The notes under the pieces are model-generated. The model saw nothing but the letters and a program-made list of their open reading frames with translations, had not been told where the DNA came from and did no database searches. Below are positions 40,185 through 48,049 of a stretch of DNA of 64,000 nucleotides, piece by piece. Made by a program: the position numbers and the translations under genes. The stretch is from CAVZBW01 sp963778465 (lineage in GTDB: Bacteria; Actinomycetota; Acidimicrobiia; Acidimicrobiales; RAAP-2), in contig CAVZUK010000003.1 in NCBI GenBank assembly GCA_963778465.1, forward strand, positions 2,046,001-2,110,000, written 5' to 3'. The number at the start of each line of letters is the position of its first letter. Position 1 is the stretch's first letter.

Positions 40185-40589
40185 ATGATCATGAGCGAGT
40201 GCCGAGAGTGTGGTCGGGAGTATCAAGCTTCCAGTCGACACCTGCGGTGTCCTGCCTGTCGAGCGAAGAGCCGTTGTGAGTGCGGCAAGCAGAAGCAGAC
40301 GAAATCTGCCACGTGCAGTTCGTGCCGCTCGGAGTCCGGGGAAGCCAACAGCAACTGGAAGGGGGGCCGCACCCGGCACAAAGCTGGTTACGTCATGGTT
40401 CGTGCACCAGGGCACCCACGTGCCGGCCAGAGTCCCTACGTCTTCGAGCACATCCTCGTGCTCGAAGAAATTTTGGGTCGCCATCTCGTCGAATGCGAGT
40501 CTGTCCATCACCTGAACGGATCCGAGACGATAACCGGCCGGAGAACCTCGAACTGTGGACTCGTCCCCAACCCTCGGGCATCCGCGTGA
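40185..40589 (+). CDS. HNH homing-type endonuclease, frameshifted
   Basis: The 134-residue frame begins with a zinc-ribbon region (CRECGREY, CPACRAKSRCECGKQ, CSSC) and enters a phage-type HNH domain: GYVMVRAPGHPRAG, YVFEHILVLEEILGRHLV, ESVHHLNG. It then breaks. The next frame continues the domain with DDNRPENLELWTRPQPSG. One G inserted in the GG of AACGGATC near 40520 would restore it. The repaired frame has no stop before 40798, so it would overlap the ssrA 3' end in antisense. Likely a decayed mobile endonuclease gene. Confidence 0.7.
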   Translation: MIMSECRECGREYQASSRHLRCPACRAKSRCECGKQKQTKSATCSSCRSESGEANSNWKGGRTRHKAGYVMVRAPGHPRAGQSPYVFEHILVLEEILGRHLVECESVHHLNGSETITGRRTSNCGLVPNPRASA

Positions 40590-40653
40590 GTGACGCCATC
40601 AAGTGGGCACGTGAGATCTATGAACGCTACGCGGGGCCGGACACACCTCCAAC

Positions 40654-40679
40654 GGTGCTCACGGTCTCCCGTGAGCACC
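40654..40679 (-). terminator. Terminator hairpin of ssrA
   Basis: GGTGCTCACGG (40654-40664) and CCGTGAGCACC (40669-40679) form an 11-bp stem with a four-base loop directly after the tmRNA 3' end. Outer CCTCCAA/TTGGAGG complementarity could extend it into the tmRNA acceptor strand. Confidence 0.75.
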
Positions 40680-40681
40680 CT

Positions 40682-41031
40682 TGGAGGTGGCGGGAATCGA
40701 ACCCGCGTCCCCCGGAATCTCCATGGGTCTTCTCCGAGCGCAGCCGGCAATCAATTGTCGGGAGCGCTACCACTGCCGGCGGCTGCAGCGCTCCGTAGCC
40801 GACGAAGATGTCCCTGGCGCCCGGTCGGCGCAGACGCTCAGGTAAGCCCTACGAGATGACGCCCGCTACCGGCCCGTAGGGCCTGAACCGGACGGACGTC
40901 GCTGCTTGTTTAGGCAGCGAGCGCGAGCTGAGGCTCGGCGTTTGTTTTGTTTCCCGGCTCTTTAACGTGGCTCCGGGGACCACGGCTCGCTTCTCCCACT
41001 TCGACAACCAGAGTCGAGACCATTCACCCCC
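40682..41031 (-). ncRNA. ssrA: Transfer-messenger RNA (tmRNA)
   Basis: A 350-nt minus-strand RNA that rescues stalled ribosomes with SmpB. The 5' end GGGGGTGAATGGTCTCGAC and the 3' end CGGGTTCGATTCCCGCCACC pair as a tRNA-like acceptor (GGGGGTG with CACCTCC). The internal reading frame ends CTC GCT GCC TAA (TAA at 40910-40912), and reads back to the tag GNKTNAEPQLALAA if the resume codon is GGA. The LALAA ending is the usual degradation signal. CCA is not encoded. smpB lies 88 nt upstream on the same strand. Confidence 0.93.
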
Positions 41032-41119
41032 ATGCATAGCTTGGGTACTGCCCAACCTGGACAGTTTGCCCAGTCTATCGAGCGTCCGGGGACATCTGTC
41101 CCGGCACCAACGACCCCGG

Positions 41120-41641
41120 TTACCCCCGGCGTCCGACCTCCCGCGCCGCCCGGGCCGCCTCCCGGTCCGCATCGCGCTTGGCGATGGCCTGGCGCTTGTC
41201 GTACAGGCGGCGACCCTTGGCGAGCGCCAGATCGACCTTGGCCAGCCCGTCCCGGAAGTAGAGCGAGAGGGGCACGAGGGTGAGGGACTGCTGCTGGGCC
41301 TTTCCCATCAGCTCGTCGATCTCCCGCCGGTGGAGGAGGAGCTTGCGCCGGCGGATCGGATCGTGCGCGCCGAACCCGGTGGCGTACTCCCACGGGGGGA
41401 TGTGCAGCCCGTAGAGCCACAGCTCGCCCCCCTCGACCCGGGCATAGGCGTCGGCCAGCTGCGCCTTGCCCTGCCGGAGCGACTTGACCTCGCTGCCCTG
41501 GAGCACGATGCCGCACTCGTAGGTCTCGAGGATGTCGTAGTCGTGACGAGCCCGGCGGTTGGACGCGACCTGGCGATTGTTGGCACGTCCCGGGTCGCGG
41601 GCTGCCTCCCGACGGGCAATGGTGGTCTTGGCTCGCGCCAC
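41120..41641 (-). CDS. smpB: SsrA-binding protein SmpB
   Basis: A 173-residue tmRNA partner. The family segments are RHDYDILETYECGIVLQGSEVKSL (kept here in part: DILETYECGIVL), LADAYARVEGGELWL, HIPPWEYATGF, RRRKLLLH and LTLVPLSLYF. The lysine/arginine-rich C-terminal tail that enters the mRNA channel is present. The GTG at 41641 has TACCCT 6 nt upstream, so the mRNA is probably leaderless. It is directly upstream of ssrA, a common pairing. Confidence 0.95.
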   Translation of the reverse strand: MARAKTTIARREAARDPGRANNRQVASNRRARHDYDILETYECGIVLQGSEVKSLRQGKAQLADAYARVEGGELWLYGLHIPPWEYATGFGAHDPIRRRKLLLHRREIDELMGKAQQQSLTLVPLSLYFRDGLAKVDLALAKGRRLYDKRQAIAKRDADREAARAAREVGRRG

Positions 41642-41647
41642 GTGCAG

Positions 41648-41653
41648 AGGGTA
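41648..41653 (-). promoter_or_regulatory. -10 element of smpB
   Basis: On the minus strand TACCCT is followed by 6 nt and the GTG at 41641. It is divergent from the mec promoter about 55 nt away. Confidence 0.55.
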
Positions 41654-41704
41654 TAGGTCCAGGCGACGGCTCCGGATATCCGCGGCTTTCCACCGGGGCC
41701 TGGG

Positions 41705-41710
41705 TACGCT
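41705..41710 (+). promoter_or_regulatory. -10 element of mec
   Basis: TACGCT followed by exactly 6 nt and the ATG at 41717. Confidence 0.55.
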
Positions 41711-41716
41711 GCGTCG

Positions 41717-42157
41717 ATGCTGCGGTTGTCCTCCGATCACTACCTCGAGGTCGTCGCCCACTGCCTCTCGGGGCTTCCCAATGAGGCCTGTGGCCTGTTG
41801 GCCGGCGATCCGACCAATGGCGAGGTGCTCCGGTGCTACCCGACGGCCAACCTGGCTAATTCGGCGCGCCTGTACACCGTCGACCCCCTCGAGCACCTGC
41901 GCGCCGACCGGGACGCGGAGGACAACGGCTGGGAGATCATCGGCGTGTACCACTCCCACACCCACACCGACGCCTATCCCTCGCCCACCGACGTCTCGCA
42001 GGCGCCGGACCCGGGCTGGCACTACGTGCTCGTCTCCCTCCGTGACACGAGCCCGGTCATGAGGAGCTACCGCATCCTTGAGGGCGAGATCGGTGAGGAG
42101 TCGGTCGTGGTGTGCCCGGGCCAGGGCCGGCTGGGCGCCCTCGGTCTGGCCTCCTGA
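41717..42157 (+). CDS. mec: JAMM metalloprotease Mec (CysO-cysteine peptidase)
   Basis: A 146-residue JAMM/MPN+ zinc protease. The catalytic set is complete: E23 in PNEACGLL, then H79-x-H81, S89 and D92 in YHSHTHTDAYPSPTD. In Mycobacterium tuberculosis, Mec hydrolyses the CysO-cysteine adduct to release cysteine. The assignment is supported by the neighbours cysO and cysM in the same order. It is transcribed divergently from smpB with a leaderless-type promoter. Confidence 0.93.
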   Translation: MLRLSSDHYLEVVAHCLSGLPNEACGLLAGDPTNGEVLRCYPTANLANSARLYTVDPLEHLRADRDAEDNGWEIIGVYHSHTHTDAYPSPTDVSQAPDPGWHYVLVSLRDTSPVMRSYRILEGEIGEESVVVCPGQGRLGALGLAS

Positions 42158-42320
42158 CGCCCGGCCGGAGGCACGCCGGACCCGGGACCAGGCCGGCCGG
42201 ATGTCCCCCGGCGACGCTCGGGCCGCGGCCAGCGGAGCGCCGGTACAATCCAGAGCGCACCAGTCAACAATGGTTGCCGGAGCGGGTCGTTTCCCGTCCG
42301 GCCCTGCACCTGGAGGTTCT

Positions 42321-42596
42321 GTGCCGGTCGACGTGCGTCTTCCGACGGTCTTGCGCCCCCACGTCGGCGGCAAGGCCACGATTCAAGTGGAGGGGTCGAC
42401 GATCGCGGACATCCTCCGTCACCTCGAGTCCGAGTATCCCGGGCTTTCGGGTCAGGTCCTGGGTGAGGACGGGACCCTGCGCAGGTTCGTGAACGTCTAC
42501 GTCAACGACGACGACGTCCGGTACCTGTCCGAGCTCGACACACCGGTCAAGAGTGGCGACGAGGTGTCCATCATCCCTGCCGTCGCGGGCGGTTGA
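42321..42596 (+). CDS. cysO: Sulfur-carrier protein CysO
   Basis: A 91-residue ubiquitin-fold protein (ThiS/MoaD type). It ends in the essential Gly-Gly (PAVAGG) that is converted to thiocarboxylate and attacked by the CysM-bound aminoacrylate. LRPHVGGKATIQVEG and FVNVYVNDDDVRYL are family segments. The GTG at 42321 has GGAGG 4 nt upstream. Spacing to mec is 163 nt; the stop overlaps the cysM start. Confidence 0.92.
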   Translation: MPVDVRLPTVLRPHVGGKATIQVEGSTIADILRHLESEYPGLSGQVLGEDGTLRRFVNVYVNDDDVRYLSELDTPVKSGDEVSIIPAVAGG

Positions 42597-43570
42597 CCCG
42601 GCCGATGGCGGCCTTCGGCAGCGTCCTCGACCTGATCGGTAACACGCCGTTGGTCGACATCAGCCAGCTCAGCTCCAATCCGGACGTCCGGCTCCTGGTC
42701 AAGCTCGAGGGGCAGAACCCTGGCGGATCGGTCAAGGACCGGGTTGCCCTGTCCATGATCGAGCGCGCCGAGGCCGAGGGCCTGCTCGTCCCGGGCAAGC
42801 CCGATCAGGTGCTCCTCGAGCCCTCGTCCGGCAACACCGGCATCGGCCTCGCGATGATCTGCCGGGTCCGCGGGTACCACTTGAAGGTCGTCCTGCCGGC
42901 CAACGTCTCGATCGAACGGCGCCAGCTTCTCCAGGTGTGGGGAGCCGAGATCATCGAATCCCCGGGCGCAGAGGGATCCAACGGTGCCGTCCGGATGGCC
43001 CGGAGTCTCGTGGCCGACCACCCCGAGTGGGTGTTCCTGTACCAGTACGGCAACCGCGCCAATCCCGAGGCCCACTACCGGGGCACCGGACCGGAGATCT
43101 GGAGGGATTGCCCGGAGCTCACGCACTTCGTGGCCGGGCTCGGGACCTCCGGGACCCTTCTCGGAGTGGGGCGGTACCTCAAGGAGCAGAATCCCGACGT
43201 CGAGCTCTGGGCGGTCGAGCCCCCCTCGGGGGAGCTGGTCGAGGGCCTGCGAAACCTCGACGACGGTTACATCCCCCCGATCTTCGAAGAGCTCGGCGGC
43301 GCCGAACTCCTCGACCGAAAGACGATCGTCCGGCCCCGCGAGTCCATCGAATGGACCCGCCGGCTGGTCGAGGTGGGCATCTTCGCCGGCATCTCGGCCG
43401 GAGCGACGCTGGCCGGTGCGGTGCGGTGCGCCGCTCAGGTCCCGGCCGGCGAGCGAGCGGTCGTGGTCACGGTCGCGGCGGACGGCGGGTGGAAGTACCT
43501 CTCCACCGGAGCCTGGACCGACGACATCGACGTCGTCACCGAACGGGCCAAGTCGATCATCTACTTCTGA
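42593..43570 (+). CDS. cysM: CysO-dependent O-phosphoserine sulfhydrylase CysM
   Basis: A 325-residue PLP-dependent cysteine synthase-fold enzyme. The PLP lysine is in NPGGSVKDR, the substrate loop is EPSSGNTGIGLA, and VSIERRQLLQVWGAEII and LYQYGNRANPEAHYRGTGPEIW match the mycobacterial CysM type rather than CysK. It uses O-phosphoserine and CysO-thiocarboxylate. A TTG at 42593 overlaps the cysO stop as TTGA and aligns with the mycobacterial N-terminus; an ATG at 42605 is the alternative. Confidence 0.92.
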   Translation: MTRPMAAFGSVLDLIGNTPLVDISQLSSNPDVRLLVKLEGQNPGGSVKDRVALSMIERAEAEGLLVPGKPDQVLLEPSSGNTGIGLAMICRVRGYHLKVVLPANVSIERRQLLQVWGAEIIESPGAEGSNGAVRMARSLVADHPEWVFLYQYGNRANPEAHYRGTGPEIWRDCPELTHFVAGLGTSGTLLGVGRYLKEQNPDVELWAVEPPSGELVEGLRNLDDGYIPPIFEELGGAELLDRKTIVRPRESIEWTRRLVEVGIFAGISAGATLAGAVRCAAQVPAGERAVVVTVAADGGWKYLSTGAWTDDIDVVTERAKSIIYF

Positions 43571-43614
43571 TCGAGCCCGTATCCCCCCATCCGATAACCG
43601 TCACACCCCCCTCC

Positions 43615-43620
43615 TACGGT
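43615..43620 (+). promoter_or_regulatory. -10 element, leaderless promoter
   Basis: TACGGT followed by 6 nt and the ATG at 43627. Confidence 0.45.
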
Positions 43621-43626
43621 GTCGGC

Positions 43627-44073
43627 ATGGTGACCACGAGCGAGGACCGACGAGCGGACCATCGGGGGCCGCCCGAGTCCTGCCATCCGGCCCGCGCGGC
43701 GGCTCGACGCCTGCGTGAGCTGACGGCCGAGATCGCCTCGGCGTTCGATCCGACCAGGCTGGTGCCGCTCGAAGCCAAGGAGACGCTGGAGGACCTCACC
43801 GCCGGGTTCAAATACCCGCGAGGGCGTTCCCCTTCACGGTCTAGGCGGCAGGCGAACAGCCTCTTCGCTGGGGGCACGTTGAAGCTGACTTCGCCGTTGA
43901 AAATCATGGCGCGCTGCTTGTCGGCGCCTGACGAGGAAGGAATCCCGGTCGGTCTTCGGATGCTCGATGAGGTCGCCGCAATAGGCGGGGGGTTTGGGCC
44001 ACGCAACGACGATTGGTCCGAGCGGGTACCTCACAGGCGGAATATTCGGCCGAGTACTCTGCGCCGTCTATGA
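43627..44073 (+). CDS. Probable N-terminal remnant of a DUF222/HNH protein
   Basis: The frame has 148 codons, but only the first 60 or so look coding. AAARRLRELTAEIASAFDP and LVPLEAKETLEDLT resemble the opening helices of DUF222 (13E12-type) proteins. After about 43805 the translation becomes random-looking and basic. The start has a good leaderless promoter. The matching C-terminal HNH domain lies 1.9 kb downstream at 45927, with a beta-helix gene between. The remnant assignment is inference. Confidence 0.4.
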   Translation: MVTTSEDRRADHRGPPESCHPARAAARRLRELTAEIASAFDPTRLVPLEAKETLEDLTAGFKYPRGRSPSRSRRQANSLFAGGTLKLTSPLKIMARCLSAPDEEGIPVGLRMLDEVAAIGGGFGPRNDDWSERVPHRRNIRPSTLRRL

Positions 44074-44397
44074 GACGGCCTGTTCAATGGGCCACGAGTC
44101 GCTGCGTCATACCCTCTCCGTACGATCGCCGGCGTGTGCGGAAGAGTCGCTGCCTATACCCCTCCCCCCAAGCTGGCCCGGGCACTTGCGGCCGGCATTG
44201 CCCCAGAAGCCGAGGATCACTGGCGGCCCGCGACTTTGACCAGCGAAGAGGCCTTCATGCCCGATTCCCCCTTCATCTCTCCCTGAGGATTCCGCTGGGA
44301 GCGTGCCCTACGCCTTCTGTATGCTCTCCAACCGTATGGACCTCCTCGCAGGGGCAGGTCCGAGCGCAATGTGGGAGCGAACGAGGAGGAATCGTTG
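44074..44397. other. Intergenic region before the beta-helix gene
   Basis: These 324 nt hold no supported gene. A -10-like TATGCT occurs about 75 nt before the downstream ATG. The sequence is less GC-rich than the flanking housekeeping genes. Confidence 0.35.
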
Positions 44398-45501
44398 ATG
44401 GCTCGACGGCGTGATCCGGTCAACGAAACCAGGAACGTTCGTCGCGGCGTCGCTCTTGGCGGACGGGTTGCCGTCGCCGCGGCCATCGCAGGTCTCTCCG
44501 GTGGCGCGTTGCTGGCAAGTGTGGCGTTCTCCGGCCCGGCGGGGGCTGCGACCAACACAACCGTCGGCTGCGGTGATGTGTACGGCCCGAGGGGCCTGGT
44601 GGCTGCCATCAACGCCGCCAACGCGAGTGGGGGCGGCACCATCAGCCTGGCGGGAGGTTGCTCCTACACCCTCACCACTCAGAACAATCCCTCCAATGGC
44701 CTACCCGTCGTGACGGGCTCCATCACGATCAACGGCGGTGGCTCCACCATCGCCCGGAGCCAGGCCCCGGGTACGCCGCAATTCCGCATCCTCGATAACC
44801 AGGGCAACCTCACCCTGACGGGCGTGACCGTCACCGGGGGATCCACCAATACTTCAGGAGGCATCCTCAACGAAGCCAACGCCAACCTCACCTTGACCAC
44901 CAGCCATGTGGTGAACAACCAGGCGGACACCGCCGGGGGCATCGGGAACCGCAGCGGCGGCACCGTGCGGTTGATCAGTAGCACGCTGAACGACAACACG
45001 GCTCGCAGTGGTGCGGGCCTGAACTCTTCAGGCACCGCCACGCTGACGTCGAGCCAGGTGGACGACAACACGGCAGAAACCACACATCCGCAGGGCGGTA
45101 CCGTAGCTGGCGGAGGGATCGTAAACTTCGGATCCCTCACCCTCACCTCAACTCAGGTCAAGGGCAATACCGCCGTGCGGACCCAACCGAGCACCTTTCC
45201 GACACAGGGCGGGGGCATCAACAACGGTGGGACAGTTACCCTCATCACGAGCCAGGTCACCGGCAACACGATCAGCTCTACCAACGGCGACGTGCAGGGC
45301 GGGGGCATCTATAACGATGGGACAGCCACCCTCAATACGAGCGGTGTGACCAACAACACGGCCAGCGCCCCCAGTGGAAGCGCACAGGGTGGAGGCATCT
45401 TCAAGGCTTCAGGCTCGGTCACCCTGAACAACAGCGCCGTGTTGGGCAATCACCCCAACAACTGCGCTCCTCTAAACAGCGTCGCTGGTTGCTTCGGCTG
45501 A
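44398..45501 (+). CDS. Secreted right-handed beta-helix protein
   Basis: A 367-residue exported protein. After a basic n-region, a hydrophobic segment (about 22-50) ends near GPAGAAT. The mature part is a parallel beta-helix with repeats such as LTLTGVTVTGG, NNQADTAGGIGN, LTSSQVDDNTAE and VTLITSQVTGNTI, many with the GGGI(Y/F/N)N turn. This resembles pectin-lyase-like or CSLREA-type surface repeat proteins. There is no visible catalytic signature, so adhesion or surface structure is likely. The ATG at 44398 has GGAGGAA 6 nt upstream. Confidence 0.8.
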   Translation: MARRRDPVNETRNVRRGVALGGRVAVAAAIAGLSGGALLASVAFSGPAGAATNTTVGCGDVYGPRGLVAAINAANASGGGTISLAGGCSYTLTTQNNPSNGLPVVTGSITINGGGSTIARSQAPGTPQFRILDNQGNLTLTGVTVTGGSTNTSGGILNEANANLTLTTSHVVNNQADTAGGIGNRSGGTVRLISSTLNDNTARSGAGLNSSGTATLTSSQVDDNTAETTHPQGGTVAGGGIVNFGSLTLTSTQVKGNTAVRTQPSTFPTQGGGINNGGTVTLITSQVTGNTISSTNGDVQGGGIYNDGTATLNTSGVTNNTASAPSGSAQGGGIFKASGSVTLNNSAVLGNHPNNCAPLNSVAGCFG

Positions 45502-45926
45502 GAACCGCTCAGAGTCGGTAACAGGGCCCCTCCCAAGCTCTTCGTGGCCCCCCGTGGCCGATGCTTGCGCATGTTCCGGGACCCGAACCCCGACGCCAGG
45601 GTCACCCCATCCACTGCCCAGAGCCCGTGGTTGCCCAGGGACCGTTCCGGGGTCGCGACGAGAAACTGAGCGGGCCCGGTCCACAATTATCAAGGTGTCG
45701 TCGCTGGGGACTCCTCCCTCGGCGCCAGAAGCCCGTTTCTGCGATTCTTCGTTGTGGTCCTCAAAGACGACAGGACCCACCCCTTTGATCACCCCCATCT
45801 ACGGACCACCACCACCCCCTTCCTGGGCCCTTCGATCAACCTCCGTCTCGATACCCCGCCCCCCCTTGGCCCCCCCTTGGGCCCCTCCGCACCCTTGGAT
45901 CCCGGAGCACGCTTCCCGGTCCCGTT
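45502..45926. other. Intergenic region between the beta-helix gene and the HNH fragment
   Basis: No supported gene occurs in these 425 nt. The C-rich tract (runs of 5-8 C near 45865-45900) is unusual. No remainder of the DUF222 domain could be recognised in any frame. Confidence 0.35.
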
Positions 45927-46307
45927 GTGGGCCCCTTTTCGGGCCTGGTCTCTCCTGCGCCCAAGGGCCATGATGTGGTGAACGTGGCGCATCTCGGACG
46001 GCATCCCAACGCCTTCCAGCGCACCGCCCTCGAGTGGCTCTATCCCGGCTGCGCGGTCAAGGGCTGCAACCAGCAGGTACGCATCGAGTGGGACCATCGC
46101 CGGGACTGGAAGGACACCCACGAGACGGCGCTCCAGAACCTCGACGGCCTCTGCCGCTACCACCACCGGATGAAGACGACCCGGGGCTGGATGCTCGTCA
46201 GAGGAAGGGGCACCCGGGAGTTCGTGGCCCCGGAGGACCCGAGGCACCCGAGGCACGGCCACCGCGGTACCGGGGCCAGCCGGGACGGACCCGAGCAGAG
46301 AGAGTAG
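45927..46307 (+). CDS. HNH endonuclease domain, C-terminal part of a DUF222-type protein
   Basis: The 126-residue frame contains a complete HNH end: AHLGRHPNAFQRTALEWLYP, CAVKGCNQQVRIEWDHRRDW and LDGLCRYHHRMKT, followed by PEDPRHPRH. In DUF222/HNH proteins this module is the last 100 residues of a 400-500-residue chain. Here no DUF222 domain precedes it in frame, so it is truncated. The apparent GTG at 45927 is not a convincing start. Its nuclease residues look intact. Confidence 0.65.
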   Translation: MGPFSGLVSPAPKGHDVVNVAHLGRHPNAFQRTALEWLYPGCAVKGCNQQVRIEWDHRRDWKDTHETALQNLDGLCRYHHRMKTTRGWMLVRGRGTREFVAPEDPRHPRHGHRGTGASRDGPEQRE

Positions 46308-46495
46308 GGGTCGGCCGAATGGGTCTTGTCACCCGTGCTCTACGGTGTCCGCGTCTTCGAATCGTGCCGCCGCGGGTGCTCGCCGGATCTCGAACCGGAC
46401 ACGCACGGAGCGGGTTGCGAGACTGAGTGGCGCGAGCGAGAGACCTGCGGATGAAGAGCTAGGGATGAGGACCGACGGATGAGGAGCACCCCACG

Positions 46496-47263
46496 ATGAG
46501 CGTCGCCAACGAGGCCAGTGATCCACGGTTGGCACGAGCCGACGGCCGGACCCTCGACGAGCTGCGTCCGGTGAGCCTGGAGCGGGACTTCACCGTCTTC
46601 GCGCCCGGATCGGTGTTGATCTCGATGGGTCGTACCAAGGTGCTCTGCACCGCCTCCGTGGAGGATCGGGTCCCGCCCTGGATGCGGGGCACGGGAAGGG
46701 GTTGGGTGACGGCGGAGTATTCGATGCTCCCGGGATCCACGGCAGAGCGAGCCTCCCGGGAGGCGGCCAAGGGGAAGCTCTCGGGGCGCACCCAGGAGAT
46801 CCAGCGGCTCATCGCCCGCTCCCTGCGCTCCGTCTGTGACCTGGTGGCGCTCGGCGAGGTCCAGGTCACCGTGGACTGCGACGTCCTCCAGGCGGACGGC
46901 GGGACACGTACGGCGTCGATCTGCGGGGCCTACGTCGCGCTGCACGACGCCTTCACCCGCATGCTCCAGAAGGGCCAGCTTCGCGAGCACCCGATCGGTG
47001 ACGCGGTCGCCGCGGTCTCCGTGGGGGTGGTCGACGGCGTGTGCATGCTCGACCTGCCCTACGAGGAGGATTCGCGGGCCGAGGTGGACATGAACGTCGT
47101 CATGACCTCGGCCGGACGCTTCGTCGAGGTCCAGGGAACGGCCGAGGGGATGCCCTTCTCCCGCCACGAGCTCGACGAGTTGCTGGCGCTCGCCGAACGC
47201 GGGATCTCCGAGCTGCTCACCTTGCAGTCGGCCGTCCTGTCGGACCCACCACAGCCTCGTTGA
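46496..47263 (+). CDS. rph: Ribonuclease PH
   Basis: A 255-residue phosphorolytic 3'-5' exoribonuclease that trims tRNA 3' ends, needed here because the tRNA genes lack encoded CCA. Family segments: RTKVLCTASVE, PPWMRGTGRGWVTAEYSMLP, GRTQEIQRLIARSLR, VTVDCDVLQADGGTRTASI and DLPYEEDSRAEVDMNVVM. Length is normal. GAGGAG lies 12 nt before the ATG. It is followed by rdgB, the same order as in mycobacteria. Confidence 0.95.
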   Translation: MSVANEASDPRLARADGRTLDELRPVSLERDFTVFAPGSVLISMGRTKVLCTASVEDRVPPWMRGTGRGWVTAEYSMLPGSTAERASREAAKGKLSGRTQEIQRLIARSLRSVCDLVALGEVQVTVDCDVLQADGGTRTASICGAYVALHDAFTRMLQKGQLREHPIGDAVAAVSVGVVDGVCMLDLPYEEDSRAEVDMNVVMTSAGRFVEVQGTAEGMPFSRHELDELLALAERGISELLTLQSAVLSDPPQPR

Positions 47264-47291
47264 GCCGCAGGGTAAACCCGACGGGACGACG

Positions 47292-47897
47292 ATGATCGAG
47301 CTCGTCGTGGCCACTGCCAATCCGGACAAGCTGCGGGAAATCGCCGAGATCTTGACGGCGGACGGCGACGTCTCACTTTCTCCGCGCCCCGACGGCCTCT
47401 CTGACGTGGAGGAGACGGGTGCGACCCTCGAGGACAACGCCCGGCTCAAGGCCGAGGCGATCGTGAGGGCGACCGGCCGGGCCGCCGTGGCCGACGACAC
47501 CGGTCTCGAGGTCGAGTCGCTCGGCGGGGAACCGGGGGTGTACTCGGCGCGCTATGCCGGTGAGGGCGCGACCTATGCAGAAAACGTGCAGAAACTGTTG
47601 CTCGCTCTCCGCGACCTGCCTGATGCAACCCGGCGGCGGGCCGTCTTTCGCACCGTCGCCCTCGCCGCCTTTCCCGACGGGCACGAGCTGGTGGCGGAGG
47701 GTTCGGTGCCCGGCACGATCTCCCTCGAGCCCCGGGGCGGCGCGGGGTTCGGGTACGACCCCGTCTTCGTGCCCGACGAGGGCGATGGTCGGACCTTCGC
47801 GGAGATGTCGGCCACAGAGAAGCACGCCTGCTCCCACCGGGGACGCGCCTTCGACGCGCTGGCCGAGCGCCTGCGCGGCGACGCCCGGTCGACGTAG
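47292..47897 (+). CDS. rdgB: XTP/dITP diphosphatase (RdgB/HAM1)
   Basis: A 201-residue nucleotide-pool sanitising enzyme that hydrolyses non-canonical purine NTPs such as dITP and XTP. Visible are VVATANPDKLREI, EETGATLEDNARLKA, ADDTGLEVESLGG, GVYSARYAG, FGYDPVFVPDEG and the C-terminal SHRGRAFDAL. It starts 28 nt after rph and is almost certainly cotranscribed. Confidence 0.95.
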   Translation: MIELVVATANPDKLREIAEILTADGDVSLSPRPDGLSDVEETGATLEDNARLKAEAIVRATGRAAVADDTGLEVESLGGEPGVYSARYAGEGATYAENVQKLLLALRDLPDATRRRAVFRTVALAAFPDGHELVAEGSVPGTISLEPRGGAGFGYDPVFVPDEGDGRTFAEMSATEKHACSHRGRAFDALAERLRGDARST

Positions 47898-48049
47898 TCG
47901 GGCCGGGATCCCGGGCGTCTCCCGCACCTGCGGGCTATGCGTGCGAGCCGCTACGGTGTCACCCGCATCGTCGGGTAATCGTTGGGTAAGCAGCCCTGGG
48001 CCAGCGCGTCGGACCGTCGCGAACGGGCCTCGAGGGTTCGGGAGGAGGC

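Noticed and set aside
31577..40681. Prophage or integrative element at ssrA
   Set aside because: No integrase, capsid, portal, relaxase or duplicated attachment site was found inside the window; retained only as a weak island hypothesis.
40590..40798. A separate small gene in the second frame of the HNH region
   Set aside because: The sequence is the continuation of the HNH domain after the frameshift and then the antisense of tmRNA, not an independent gene.
43800..43830. CGGGTTCAAATACCCG resembling a tRNA T arm near the end of the DUF222-like remnant
   Set aside because: No acceptor, D arm or anticodon arm could be built around it on either strand.
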